Shown piece after piece: positions 35,907-48,649 of a stretch of DNA of 64,000 bases. Each line of letters starts with the position of its first letter. Position 1 is the first letter of the stretch. Source of the DNA: Salminus brasiliensis (lineage: Eukaryota > Chordata > Actinopteri > Characiformes > Bryconidae); the NCBI RefSeq assembly GCF_030463535.1, contig NC_132878.1, forward strand, positions 89,846,507-89,910,506, given 5' to 3'. Made by a program: the position numbers and the translations under genes. A model generated the notes under the pieces. That model did not search any database. It saw nothing but the letters and a program-made list of their open reading frames with translations, and was not told the origin of the DNA.

Positions 35907-36099
35907 CTGCAGGACTACCTGAGCCCACCTGTTATCTTCTGCTACACTATCCTTCACTGCATACACCTGGATACAAGAAATATCCTCCAACACAGTCATT
36001 CTGTCTAAAAACATTGTTCTGCTGAAATACACAGGAAGGATTATCGCTGCTATTCATCCTGTTCACTATATTCATCAATTTAAAATAGCAACTGGCCTA

Positions 36100-38940
36100 C
36101 ATTTTGACAAATGGGCCTGTGGAAATGGTCCAAATCCTATCTTAAAATATCAATTCACATTAAATGCGCTTAGCAGTTATGAATTAGTATCTCAAATGTC
36201 ATAGGTAATCTCATAATTAGTATCTCTTATTAATGACTCAGCATCTCAGTTTTGCCCTATGAGAAAGTTCCTCTTTATTAAGGCATCAGTCATCATACAT
36301 ATCATACATATACACTTCATTTTATATTAACTCTTGTCATAATGAAGTGGCTTATTGTGTAACTGTGTAGACTGTATAGGCCGAACTGAATGAATCTCCT
36401 GTTAGATCCAGTACCATGGAAAAGAAGGATGCATTTCTGGGCTGCATATAAAGGAGCCTTCAAAAGGGACAGCCTAGTCACGCTATTGTGGTCTGCCTAA
36501 ATACAGCCTTCCCAATGATGCAGCCCCAGAATTCTGACCCAGCAGAAACCGGAGGAGGAGCCAGACTTGCCTACTCATTTAGTAGATCTGCCCCCTTCTC
36601 CCAGAATAAGCGTGTCTCAGGACGCCTTCACTAAGCTTATAGCACTGCCCAATGGACCAGAGGCACAGCAGATTTTTGCCTGGATACCCAGTTTGTCTAG
36701 TATGTGTTTCAACAGTAAATGTGCAGTTAGTGGATTTTATTATGAATCCATTTCCGTTACATTACAGTACCAGAGCTTAGCTCTGCTGCTTATGCTGCTA
36801 ACATGCCCTGAATCTACTACAGTCCACTTTAACCTTGTGCTGTTGTGAGAGACACCAGTGACGATTAAAAGAAGCCCAAACCAGAAAAAACATTTGACAA
36901 GAGCGTTGACTGATACAGAGTTAAAATACTACAGAGTACAGCGCGTCCAACTAGATTAACATTAGCTGGCAGGCTAACTAATGACATCACATTGGCCATT
37001 TAACACTAAGCTTAGACTTACTGAACAAACTGCAAAGGAGAGCATTTGTTAATGTGACTAGCAGCACAATGCAGCGTGATAAATAATATTCTGATTAACT
37101 AGCTAGTTGCCTGACAGCTCGGACAGAAAGGTCTCTTTTGCTCTCTGAAATCTTTACCAAATGTTAGTGAAATCAATCCCAGAATGAAATGGGAGGGACT
37201 TTGCTGCGCAGCATTCAGAAAAAACGGCAGTATGGAGTGTGTGTGCTACAATAAGTAAAATGTTCTGTCTGGCTCTTTTTGATGAAGGATGGCACTTTAT
37301 TCGTAAACCGATTGGCTCTTTTTGTTGAAGGCTGGGGCTTTATCTGTGAACAGGTGCCATGCTGAGTATTACGAGAACTCCACATTGATAACATCTCTGA
37401 AAAGACCCAGGGCTATTGCCCTATAGCCTGGGCCTAGGCAGGCCAGTGAGTGTCTTATGATATTACAGAGTGAGGGTTTAAACACTGATTTCTGGGGGAG
37501 AATAAGATATCGGCCGCTTTATAGTGGGGGGAATTAAACACTGGAGAGGAAAGACAGCTTAGAGAAGGAAAATGAGATGGAAAATGTTTTGTCATTGAAA
37601 AATATGGCGATGGGCGAAACCACACATCATACTGCAACCAGACAGGTGTAGACCTGTGTTTTTATCTTTACTTTTGAGAGACGTTGTCTGTCAATGTTTT
37701 CTACAGTTGTTGGTTTAATTTAGTCTTGTAGGGCTTATTCTGTCCAAAGTTTTTTTTTTTTTTTTTTTGATTCATGATTATGGTTTGAATTGCGTCAATG
37801 TATGTTAAATACATATAGCTTCATTTATAAGTGTGTGTTGATTTACAGTGCAGGAATTAAGGGAGAAGTAACTACTAATCTGCAAACCTTCTCAAAAAGA
37901 ATAGAGTTTCACATATGGAAGCTTCAGCATATTGCAACCACATATAAAAAATAAACAAGTTTAAAAACGAGTGTGTTAAAAAAAAAAGTGAGTACAGCTA
38001 AAAGCATCCCATCGTTACAAAAGATGCCCTAGAAAGGAAACTATTAATCTTGACATAGTTAAATAGTGAAAGTTCAGTACCTGGAAATGACTGTGAACCT
38101 TAAACACTCATTCATTCAAAGGATATCCAGCATAGCCGAAACAGAGCTGTAAAACAGACCAATTCAGAAGGTAATGTTACATTAAAGTCTTGACCTGACA
38201 GTTTTCCTTTCTAGGGCAACTTTTGTGTCCAGTACTGTTTGGTGATATCTGTATCACCTATATCACTCATATGAGTAGTAATGGATGAGTTGATCCAGGA
38301 TGTGTGCCAGACAACTGACTTTATGGCTGAAACTGAAGAGCCCTGCCTTACAGGATACTCTAAGGGTGTGTTTGTACTTGTCAGGTTTGGTTTAATTAAA
38401 CCCTGGTTGTTCAGGGGGGCTTTAGTGTAGCAGGGCTGTGTCCTAAACCACACACTACACAGTGTTTCACAACTAGCCACTATTAGAACTGTGTTCATTA
38501 GTGTATGTGTGTGAGTTGGGATGCAGCCATAGTAAGGTATCATCTTATAGGTTGGTCGGGACCAGGAGAACCGAACTACAAGTATAAACGCACCCACTCT
38601 GTTAGCTGTGGTCAAACGTTTATTCTCTGGCCACGTCCAGTCAGCCTGCAACTGCTATTTGATGTTAATGACTTAATCAAGGTTTTTTTTTTTTTCATTA
38701 TTTTTTAAAATTTTCATTTCATTATTCTGACTGATTCAATTTGGTTTGAATTATTTTAAATAATTTTAATTTGTTAATTTAGCTTTATTTTATAATTGTT
38801 TTAAAATAATTTGTTCACATGTTAATTTTGCCTTTATTTCTTTGTTTTTTTTAAAACATTTTAATGTGTTTTTTTTTTTTTTACTTATTGTATTTTTACT
38901 CTGTTTCAAGTGAAAATAAAGATGATGGACCTTTGCTGTT
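36100..38940. other. Spacer; possible LTR-element gag start
   Basis: No gene is supported. Around 36510-36630 a frame beginning MMQPQNSDPAETGG (ATG at about 36517) resembles the start of a Gypsy-type gag but stops within about 40 codons. A T-run is at 37750-37768. Minus-strand frames at 37455-37637 and 38211-38651 (146 codons) have no domains and do not respect the local splice-like sites. Confidence 0.35.
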
Positions 38941-39232
38941 TTCAGAGGATTTTGCATTAAAGCTGCATATGAACCCACTTATTTTGGACATTTGGCATCC
39001 TCAGTGTAGCTGTTTGGACAGGGAACTTGTGGTGAAGAGAACAGACACTAGATGGCACTCTCTAAATGAGTTAAAGTCTAAAATGAAAGGGTTAATATTG
39101 GTGAATTATAAACCCCTCAAATTATGGACATTCCTGCTCTGTGTTGAAAAAAATGAGTGCAGTTTTCTGAGGATTTTGCATTAAAGCTGCATATGAACCC
39201 ACTTATTTTGGACATTTGGCGTCCTCTAGTGT
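38940..39232. repeat. Direct repeat, about 70 bp at 218-bp spacing
   Basis: GAGGATTTTGCATTAAAGCT continues through CCACTTATTTTGGACATTTG at about 38945-39000 and again at about 39167-39220, with a few differences. Confidence 0.85.
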
Positions 39233-39748
39233 CTGAAGAAACAGGGACACGTTATCAAGTTGTTGTCTAAGCCAGTGTTTCTCAACCCTGGTCCTGGAGG
39301 CACCCTGTCCTGTGTGTTTAAGATACTAAGATTCTGCTGATGTTATTGCGTTGCAGAACATACGCCTTAAAATCAAAATTGAGTATTTTAATATTGGTTG
39401 GGTCCCACATACAATCCCACATACAGCACCTACTGCTACATCTTTTACAGTTTTTTTTTTTCACAGTGCCATGACACTACATTTGACTAAGGTAGCTGAG
39501 CAAACACCAAACAGTTACTCCTGGAGGTGTATGCGCTACATCACACCATGAAGAGTAAGTAGGCAAATGTGTTAAAACAACATTTGCAGAAGCTCACAGA
39601 AAAAATATGCTACTAAATTTTACAACCTCCTTACATAAATCACAAGAACAAGCTTAAACAAGATGTTCATGAAGAATTATGATGTGTCCAAACTGACAAA
39701 TTAATAGAGAGCTGTGAGACTACGCAGTTTTTAATGTTTTCTTTCCAG

Positions 39749-39883
39749 AATGCTGCTTGATGTCCTCCACTTTACAGATCAGGATACCCATGGGAAAGTC
39801 CCTTTTGATGCTCTTTGGATCAACAGTCGACTATGGCTACAAGCTCTTACCTGCACAGTAGCCGAAAATCCAGACCAAATGTA
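39749..39883 (+). pseudogene. Relic B7-type transmembrane exon
   Basis: After the acceptor tgttttctttccag it reads ECCLMSSTLQIRIPMGKSLLM, nearly the same as the HHLA2-like 2 terminal exon at 54298-54428. The hydrophobic core is then destroyed (LFGSTVDYGYKLL) and a TAG occurs at 39859-39861. The sequence homologous to the functional stop (GACCAAATGTAA) persists at about 39873-39884. Homology extends upstream (39465-39545 with 53930-54010) and downstream, so a segment around the last exon was duplicated. No IgV or IgC exon is seen nearby. Confidence 0.8.
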
Positions 39884-40619
39884 AATCAGCGCAAGGATTA
39901 TGTACATTTACTTGATTTACATTAATTCTTCACTCACTGTCCATGTTATCAGGTCCATGTGGGATGTAGATGCACTTTATTTACCCTTAATGTCACTGGG
40001 CACAGTGGACACAGAACATTAATATATCTCTGGAGATGGACTTGTAGCCTTGAGATTGCCCAGACCTTTCCACAATTGTGCTTTTGACATCCTCATTTGC
40101 TGTTATTTCTTTTCGCAATGCTCCGTGTGTTACACAGACACAAACTTTTTTCATTTAAACATTTCTATACTGCCAGCAGCTGTTACTTGCCACAAATACA
40201 AGAAACATCACATGATGGAAATACAGGTATTTCTTACAATTTTTTTACAAGGTGAAATAATTGTGCTCATTCCTCTCCTGGTGCAGGGTGCCAATATTTT
40301 TGGCCATTGACATAAAATTTTTTTGTTGGTTTGCTTTCTCCTAAGCTGAAGTGCCCTCCTGTCTGGGGGATGGTGGTAAGTAAGACCAATGTAATCAGCT
40401 AATCATTTAGAGTTCTTTTTATATAATCATATTATCATGACAATCTAATCGCCATTATAATGCTCCCTTATAAGACTTCTAAGATGAATCTGAGCATTTA
40501 TGTTTTTGTATTAGACTCATTCTATTTTTGTATTTATGTTTCACTCTTTATCCATCAGTTATTCATCATTTCATGCATTTGCTGGTTGTTTTGCTATCCG
40601 CTGTAGAGGAAGATAGATT

Positions 40620-40762
40620 TCGCTTTTGAGTATATATATACAGTATATGTACAGTATACTGTATATTTATATATACCTATCTATCTATCTATCTATCTAT
40701 CCATATATGTATATATGTACATGTATGTATGTACACACACACACATACACACACAGAGGTCA
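40620..40762. repeat. Compound microsatellite (AT, ATCT, GT, AC)
   Basis: TATATATACAGTATATGTAC, (CTAT)n, (ATGT)n and (CACA)n runs follow one another. An apparent open frame here is repeat-encoded. Confidence 0.9.
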
Positions 40763-41689
40763 CTTTAGAGTCAATGGACTCCTATTGCACTGTTGTTCAA
40801 CTTTGGATTTGGTTAATTGTTGTGTACAGAAAAAAACATTTTCTAATGGAGCCTTATTGACATTCACAATGTCAGTGATGCACTATGAGGAGCCTGGCTT
40901 ATTCCAATTCCTCCCATTCCATCTGAAAATGACTTAAAATTCTGGAGGGCGCTCTTGATCGAGTCCATATTGAATAAAGGTGTATATAAGGCTACAGGGC
41001 AAAAAAAATTTAATATCATTTTTATTATAGTCTCTCAGGCAGGATTTTATTTTCATTTAGAAGAGAAGGAATAATTGTAGTGCAAACCATTGAACATATT
41101 TAAGAATTTAAAGAAAAGAAAGCTGATTAATTGGATATTGGTGCTGATTGGCTGATTTGCTTTGGTATTTTAAAACTGTAAATTTGACTTACTTACCCAC
41201 AGTAACAGGTATTTAATCAGGGGTGCCCACACTTCTGTATCCCACTGTTACATCCAATCCAGCTGCTCCAGAATGACAACTTTACCTGAAATGAGTTGAA
41301 CTGGTTAAATAGGCTTCACTGATTCATTTCAGGAGTCGACTCACTCCTGCAGATCGAAGTATGTTCATGTATCTCCAAAACTTTGACTTTTCAGGAGAAG
41401 GCAACATGTAAAATAGGTCTATTCCAAGTCATTTAGAGCATTTCTATTGGTCCATTCATCCAGGACCATTGACACAAAGCACAGAGCAGCTGCAGACTGC
41501 AAGTTCCCTCCTGGCATCAATAAAGTATTTCTGATTCTGATTCAGTCCAGGTTCTTCAAACCATGGAGAACGACAAGAGAGGACAAAGGTGGAGATACAT
41601 GGGTTTGAATACATGGAGATTCGTTTCGTTTTACAACGGAAGGAGGCCCTCTGAGGGTGTTTAGGGTTCTTTAAAGGGTGGAGCAAAAA

Positions 41690-41756
41690 GTGAAAGTGGA
41701 GAGTCGCCCGTTTAAAGCCACCATGTCTCAGACCCAGACACCCTGATTCCCTTCGA
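41690..41756 (+). other. Candidate non-coding first exon
   Basis: A block ending CCTTCGA|gtaagt at 41756 follows AAAAGTGAAAGTGGAGAG (about 41685-41702), which resembles an IRF/PU.1-type promoter element. ATGTCTCAG opens only seven codons. It could be the leader of HHLA2-like 2, whose second exon has an acceptor at 49958-49959, but an 8-kb intron would be required and nothing proves the link. Confidence 0.2.
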
Positions 41757-41862
41757 GTAAGTAGAGAATATCTATTATTTTAGCCTAAATGATGATAAGC
41801 TGTACTTTGGTCTGTGTTTTACGAAGCACCTTTTCCGTTGGTGGTTTTATCCCCTGCTGATG

Positions 41863-41863
<1 letters not shown>

Positions 41864-41902
<39 letters not shown>
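41864..41902. repeat. (GT)n microsatellite
   Basis: About 18 uninterrupted GT units. Confidence 0.95.
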
Positions 41903-42639
41903 ATGCTCGGGGCTTTTCTTTGTTTACCTCTTGTGCGTCACTGCTGGACAAATGGAAACTCAGCAGCACCAATAGATTAAAAAATCTCTAATATCAGAGA
42001 TAGAATGACAATATTAATGTCATGTTCATTATTTTAACATAATTAGCCTTTATATAACTTTCTGCTGCTATTGCTTGTGTTAGGAAATGAAGGAGCTGTA
42101 ATTGCTGGTGGAAAATACTGTCACTGATGTATGAAAATATCCAGAACTGATCTGTTGAAGTCTTGAGATGGTTTATTGTTAAATGCAGAAAAGCAATGTG
42201 CAGATTTTAAATGGCTCAGTGTCAAATAGCTTGCTGCTCCCTATGTAGTGCACTCAGTCATAAAACAGGGGCTCCTGCACTCAGGTAAAGCATAATCTGT
42301 CTAATAGAAAGCCAGTGATATTCAGCCATAGGTTTCATGACCCCGTGTAACAGTTAGTGCACTGTACAGTCCACAGTTTTATGACTTTTGTTGTGTACTA
42401 TATAGGAGATACAGAGCCATTTAAGGTGTACCCTTTTAATGGTTATGTATTTGTATGTATTTATGTATTATGTATTTGAGATTATTTTATAATGCAGGAT
42501 CTCTCCGTTATCTCACATGCGATGATACTCGAAATGTTGTGAACCCATGTACTTCTGCATAAATCGACCTAAAAAGTCAGAAAAGTAGACAAGGAAAACC
42601 CAGTCAAACAAATAAGAGAAAATATTAGACCTGGTCATT

Positions 42640-43110
42640 TATTTACTGAGAAATCCAATATTGTATGTCTGTGAGTGGCAAAAGTATGGGAACCTTCAGG
42701 ACTAGCAGATAATTTGAAGGTAAAATTAGAGTCAAGGGTTTTTAATCAGTGGGATGACAATTGTATGTGAGTGGGATCTATCAAAGTCTGATCTTTACAA
42801 AACATGTATGAAGTGGATCATAGCATAAACAAAAAGCTAAAGACCACTTGGATTAGCCAGAAAGCTGCAACAGTGGAACAGCTGGAAAAGTGTTTTGGCT
42901 TCAATGAGATACATTATGTTTGGGAAAAGGAAAACTCTGCATACCAGCATAAACACCTTATTCTATCTGTGAAACATGGTGGTGGTAGTATCATTGGTTG
43001 TCAGGACATCTGTCTGTGAGGTGAGATCTTAGAAGAACATGTGTCATGCAGCAAGACAACGACCCTAAGCACATAATTTGTTCTACCAAAGAACGGTTGA
43101 GAGACCTAAA
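42640..43110 (+). mobile_element. Tc1-like transposon relic
   Basis: The plus strand holds decayed transposase segments: FGFNEIHYVWEKENSAYQHK, SVKHGGGSIIGCQD (compare the family's VKHGGGSIMVWGC), then ATGCAGCAAGACAACGACCC, encoding the MQQDND.PKH block. Frames are broken by stops and shifts. Confidence 0.8.
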
Positions 43111-43663
43111 GCATACAGTTAATGGGAGGAAACCCACCATCTTTTTTTTCCCTATTGCACAAGCTTAACCTTCGGCTGAGAAACTGAGAAATACTGCTTT
43201 CTGAGAAAGCCTGCTTTGTGAAATGCCCCCTTGGGAATTAGCAGATGTTCTGGAGGTGTGTTTGAGGGAATCTGCTCCCTTCTGTTCACTTAAAGAAGAA
43301 AAAACACATAATAAATGCAAAGTCTTTTCAACCAGACTGTCCCAAATGTGCTCCAAGTCCTGAATTGTTTTGGGTGTAATCAGCACTGTGCAAGTGGACA
43401 GAGCAAGAATGCTTGTTTTAGGCCCAGGCTGCTTGTTTTTCTGGTAATTCCCCTTTACATCCAATTTTCTGGGTACTTTCTTGTTGAGGTCAGAACCAAA
43501 ACTGAATCTGAAAATACACTTGTAATGCTGGACATTGTATTCTAGTGGTGATCAAGTGAATAAGACCTCATACAGACATAAATAAAGCATTGGTTTCCGT
43601 CTGGATGAGGACAGATGAGGCCTCAGTCTGTGCCACAATACAATAGGTTTTATATGTACATAT

Positions 43664-43681
43664 GAAACAGAAAGTGAAAGT
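43664..43681 (+). promoter_or_regulatory. ISRE-like motif
   Basis: GAAACAGAAAGTGAAAGT holds three GAAA units at six-base spacing, the signature of interferon-regulatory-factor binding sites. It is about 6.3 kb upstream of the HHLA2-like 2 signal-peptide exon. Function is unproven. Confidence 0.4.
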
Positions 43682-44129
43682 AAATGGGCAGTCCTCTTTT
43701 TTGGAATGATAATTCATATTAATCAAAATTCAAATGAAACAAACTAAAAAAATGGTTCTCTTCTGGCCTTGATGACTTATTAAGTATCACACTTTTGACC
43801 TGTTTGTGCCTTTTGTCACTTTGTTTTGGTTTCCCCCATTGTACTCCTTAGCACATGGCTCTGTTTGTGTATGTTCTTTGTCTCCGCCCTAGCCCCATCT
43901 TCCATCATTTGTGTTCTAAACTGTGCCTAATTTGTTGCCCTGCTCTCTTGTTAGTCCCCAGGTATTTCTTGTTTGACTCTGTCTATAAGTAGTCCCTTAT
44001 TTTCAGTGTTCATTGTCTAGCCATGTGCATTTTTCATGGCAGTTCGTGATGTGGCAGCTTGGCCTGTTGTTACCTCTTAAAGTGACTAGAATTTTCTTCT
44101 CTTAGAATTTACTCCTCAGTCTATTCCAT

Positions 44130-44235
44130 CACTTAACTGGCACCTTTCATTGTTCTGTTTGTAGTAGACAGCCTCCCATAGACAGTAGAGACAGTTACTC
44201 CATCAAAAGCAGAATAAACACTTTTTTAATATCCT
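44130..44235 (+). mobile_element. Tc1-type MITE fragment
   Basis: CAGTAGAGACAGTTACTCCA followed by TCAAAAGCAGAATAAACA matches the 3' part of the MITE family (compare 48024-48048). Confidence 0.6.
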
Positions 44236-45300
44236 TGATCCTTTATGATCAACAGCATAGGTTTTGTTGTTGGTGAGGATATAAAAGTGGTCAACATAGG
44301 GACCCCCAGATGCTAAAGCTTTCTAGAATCGTGATAGACTTCTGAACTCAATTTCATGTCATCTTTTTTTAGCTTTTAGTTATAGATAGGGTAGCCAACA
44401 CACTCATAAAGAGTGCTCTTCTGTCAGTATGTTCATGAGACAATAATTATGCAATTTTGATTGTTGACCAGCAGCATCCATTAGCTGTCTATACTTTTTG
44501 ATGGAACATCTAAAAGCAATCATTCATAATTGAAAAAACAATGATCTTTGGGGATTGACATTTAGATTCATCAATACTGATTCATTAATTAATTTATATT
44601 TAGATTAATCAATACTGATTTCAAGAATATGGTAATTAATTGGTGACTCAATGTGGAGGTCCCACCAGAAGAACCTGCATTTGATTCATGTTTAATTGTA
44701 GGAAATTGTGCTTCATGCAGGTCATTCAACTGTGTGAATTCATGGTCAAATGGTCATTTGTCACACTTAGATGAGCTGGAAGAGTGTGATGCACAGTACC
44801 CAGACTTCAGTGTTTCACAAAGGTGATTACGAGTGAGTAGCCACGACTTTTTCTAGCACATCTCATATAAAAGGTAACTTTAGGATTGACCTGTAGTTGC
44901 CTAAACATCCAGCTCAGGTGTAGGTTTATTGGGGAAGGGGTTGGATAACATGGATCATTGTCAGTTTAAAGGGAGCAGTTTATCACCAGTGATATTAGGG
45001 AGCTCAGCACAGGCATACAACATTTGCCTAGTCTAGTAGGCATAGGACCCAAGCCCATGTGTAGGGATTCATCTTCATAATGGTGGCTTCTACATCTTTC
45101 TGAGTGCCACTGGTAAAAGAGGGAAAAGGCTGAAATGTCGGAGTTGGCAAGTATGTACTGTAGGGGTGGAGGAGCTGGTAATCCTAGACTTCATAAAAGA
45201 AGACACCTTTGGCATGAGAAACTGATTTATAGTGGTGAACAATCTTTAAGAATTGTCAGGATGGGTATTAAGATCTTAAAGATTGTCCCCAGGTACATTT
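44236..45300. other. Spacer, no gene seen
   Basis: AT-rich. A short direct repeat (TCATCAATACTGATTCATTA and TTAATCAATACTGATTTC) lies near 44570-44625. No coding signal. Confidence 0.4.
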
Positions 45301-45309
45301 TTTAATATT

Positions 45310-45900
45310 GTCATGGCGGATTAGGCCAGACACAGAGGGATGAACACTCACAGAGATGGGTCCTAAGCAAGTAGTTTATTAACAAAACTCAAGATAACAC
45401 AAAGGGGCAAAATAAGGCAAACAAAGCAGCAGCTACAGGGCATAAACGTGAACACATCACATACTTGACAAACCAGAGGGCGAAAACAAAACACACCTGA
45501 GACCAGGGGTTTAGCTGGGGGACCAGTTACTAGGCAAGAACGGCTAGGCCGACCAAACCTGGCACTGCTGCGTGAGCTGGGTCGCCTAGCTGGAACGAGA
45601 GTCGTGGGTATGTTGGCTGAGAACGAGCAAGCCTCGCTGAGTCCTTGGATGGCCAGGTGGCCTGCTCACGAACGAGGAAGTTGAGCAGAAGCTGGCCTTA
45701 ACACACCATGAGCAGTAACGGGAACCTCTCGAGCTACCTCAAGGTTCCAAACATGTGATTCTCTGCCTCGAACTAAGCGTTGAGGCTCCTTAAGTTCCCC
45801 CAGATCCCGGGTGAAACACATGAACATGATCAACACTAAACTAGACACTCTGAATCAAACATGAACACAAATGAACCTGAATCATGAACCGAAATTTTCA
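45310..45900 (-). mobile_element. Probable LTR-retrotransposon non-coding fragment
   Basis: GTTTATTAACAAAACTCAAG, GGGATGAACACTCACAGAGA and the GC-rich part (about 45530-45720) resemble the LTR/leader region of fish Gypsy elements on the minus strand. No gag/pol frame is present. Classification is tentative. Confidence 0.35.
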
Positions 45901-46049
45901 GGTGCAGAATGCAAAAAGTTCACTTAATTTGTCTTGACTTGGGGCCTAGTTATTAAACAAACAACACAGAAATGTAGTGTGAAATTCCAGCAATTCAGCC
46001 ATTGATGTAAAATTGTGACAAGCTATTGTTTTTCAGAATAGCAGGATCA

Positions 46050-46960
46050 GTGCTTGGCCACGTATGTTAACTTCTAAGGCGCTTGAAGACCCTGAAGTCC
46101 ATAGATATCACCTAGTGATGGAACATCCCAGATAATACATCTGCAGACTGTCATCAGAGTCAGTTCCGTAAAAACCAAGGATGGTTCCTTGTGTTTGCTG
46201 CAACACCCCAACCGCTGTTTTTGTCACATGGTTACAATCAGGAAACTGCACGCCCAGAAAATTTGTTTATTGTTGTTGGAGACTTTAAAAAAGCAAACCT
46301 GAGGAAAGTAGCACCCAAGTTCTTTCAAAGAACCTCGTGCAGCACATCTTAAACACAGAATCTGGACCACTGCTACACCCTTTTCAAGGAGTCATACAAA
46401 GCCCTCCATCAGGGTGGTCCATCGCTGGTCAGACCAATCAGAGTCTGTGCTCCAGGACTGGTTTGATGACATGGGCTGGGACAGCTGCACAGCGAGACAC
46501 AGCTCCAACATCATCATTAAATTTGCTGATGACACAACAAAGAGGAGGTTAGCTTCCTGGTACACTGGAGCCAGGATTCAGAGTTCAGCTTCCAAACCTT
46601 CTGGATTTATACACCAGCTGCTGCCTGAGAGTCAGGGAGGATTATGAAGGCTCCACTCACCCAAGCCACTGTTTTCACAGCTGCCCAGCAACAGGAGGTA
46701 CAGAAGCATGAAGACCAGACCCAGTCTGTTCTGAGAAAGCTACTATACCCAGAAAGACGTATCTGCACTCACACTACACCTGTATTCACATCCAGTATCT
46801 TTTTATAAATATTAATCTAAACATCTTAGATTGTATATTAAACCAGTATGTTTAAACAGTGCAATAATGTGCATAGATTATGTAATGTGTGTATTGTACA
46901 TGTATGTGTATTGTACAATTAATGTGTATATATTCTGTATTTAAGCTCTCATTATGAAAA
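46050..46960 (+). mobile_element. LINE ORF2 fragments
   Basis: About 46490-46550 encodes SNIIIKFADDTTKRR, with the FADD core of a non-LTR reverse transcriptase. Downstream is the ORF2 end region (46660-46790, CTGAGAAAGCTACTATACCC) and AT-rich 3' UTR. The frames are interrupted, so this is a dead, 5'-truncated copy. Confidence 0.7.
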
Positions 46961-47691
46961 TATTTAATGTTACTTCTTTGTTTGTATTTATGACTTGTGA
47001 CTATTTTGTAACCCTCTGCTAGTTTGTATTACTGACTTTATTGTGACAATCTGATCATTTGTGTTAATGACATATATGACATAGTCTATTTCTTTGTTTC
47101 TGTTAAGATAAGTTTGTTTATATTAGTGACTTTTATTTTTTACAAGCAAAATGATTTTAATGCCATATAACATTTTTTGCAATCACTCTGAACCCCAGGA
47201 CAACATCTAAGGACCTAAAGGGCTGTCATAGAATTGAGTAACGGCAATGTTCCTGAGTCTATCAGCAGGATATTTAATGTTGAATAATTCTGCTCAATAA
47301 ACAAATGTAAAAACTGTCTTTGCGTCAACTGTGCCACTTTATCTCCGCAAGCACTCTAATCTACTCAAATGTTGCAAACCGGTAATGCAGAAATGCAAAT
47401 TCAACTAGCAGCACTTGTTTTTAAGATATCTGCTTTCAAAGCTCACTGTGGAACCTACGTGCTTCATTCTAGCTTATATTTGAAGTAGGATGGAGGTATG
47501 TACCTTTTGCACTATATGAATGAATAATTATTATAAACATATTTTGAGATTATGTTTTGCTGTATATAAAAAAGGTGGGGTTTCACATTCAGAACCCCGC
47601 CCAGTAAGACTTGTAGCTAATGTCTCTGCACATAATTTCAGACATTTCACATGTTTTATTTGAAGCTATATATTAACACATACCTTGCATA

Positions 47692-48120
47692 TACATTATA
47701 TGTCCAAATGTTTTTGGACACCCCTTTTAATGAGTACATTCAGCTACTTTAAGTTGCACCCATTTTAGACACACATGGCTTGTGTAGTCCCTGTAGAGGA
47801 GTACTGGCAATAGAATAGGACTCTGTGGAGCAGATAAATATAAACCTGTTGGCACCATGCATGTGTTCTTTGGAATGATGGTGCTCCGTCCAATATGTTT
47901 GGCGTAATTTGGGGAGTTGGGGATGAAGTTCGGGTGGTGATCATCCGACATTCATGTGACCTTAGTACCACAGTAATGCCTCACAGTATTACGCCAAAAT
48001 CTTGCAGAAAGCCTTCCCTGGAGAGTAGAGACAGTTACTCCAACAAAAAGCTTGTGACATACCCTTGCTGAAGAAATTAAGATAAGCAGATGTCCCAATA
48101 CTTGCCCACATAGTTTAGTA
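47692..48120 (+). mobile_element. Tc1-type MITE, near-complete copy
   Basis: The left end ACATTATATGTCCAAATGTT and the right end CCCAATACTTGCCCACATAG are inverted. The body has TAGTCCCTGTAGAGGAGTAC, GGAGCAGATAAATATAAACC, GTTGGCACCATGC and GAGAGTAGAGACAGTTACTC. It is the best-preserved copy in the window. Confidence 0.85.
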
Positions 48121-48429
48121 AATATAAATAACTAGTGCAATAGAAGATTGTAATAGATAATATTTTGGTAATATAAGCTATCTTACAAATCCTTGAGTTG
48201 ATATGCTGTCAGAGTATTATTTGCACTTTATTCTTCAGGAATGTCTAACAGTTCAATGATGTTACCTTTGTTCGTTGTGCAGGTCATGGAAGCTTGATTT
48301 TCTTTAAGCGTGTATCTTTATCTCATCATCTTGAGACACATATGCCCTAAAATAGAAACCTGGTTCTCTGATGTATCAAAAGAGTCCCACAAGAGTACTA
48401 CACGTACAGACTACAGCACAATGTCACAT

Positions 48430-48648
48430 GTCACATGTCACAATGTCACATTTATTATTCTCTGGTCTGTACTGTGTTGTGTTGTCTGTCCGCACTTGTT
48501 TGTTTGTGTTGCACTTGTGTTCTGTATGCACTGTCTATGTTGCACCATGGTCCTGGAGGAACGTTGTTTCGTTTCACTGTGTACTCTGTATGTAGTTGAA
48601 ATGACAATAAAACCCACTTGATTTGACTTGACTTGACTTGACATCCAG
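48430..48648 (+). mobile_element. LINE 3' tail with (TTGAC)n end
   Basis: TTGCACCATGGTCCTGGAGG, ACGTTGTTTCGTTTCACTGT, GTAGTTGAAATGACAATAAA and the tail TTGACTTGACTTGACTTGAC. The same tail occurs at 35310-35328 and 63100-63122, and the ATGACAATAAAACCCACTTG block occurs inverted at 63838-63860. Confidence 0.75.
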
Positions 48649-48649
48649 C

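Noticed and set aside
36567..36848. 93-codon plus-strand gene
   Set aside because: The neighbouring frame looks like a truncated Gypsy-type gag start; this frame has no domain and no splice context.
38211..38651. 146-codon minus-strand frame
   Set aside because: No domain, no regulatory or splice context; composition like surrounding non-coding DNA.
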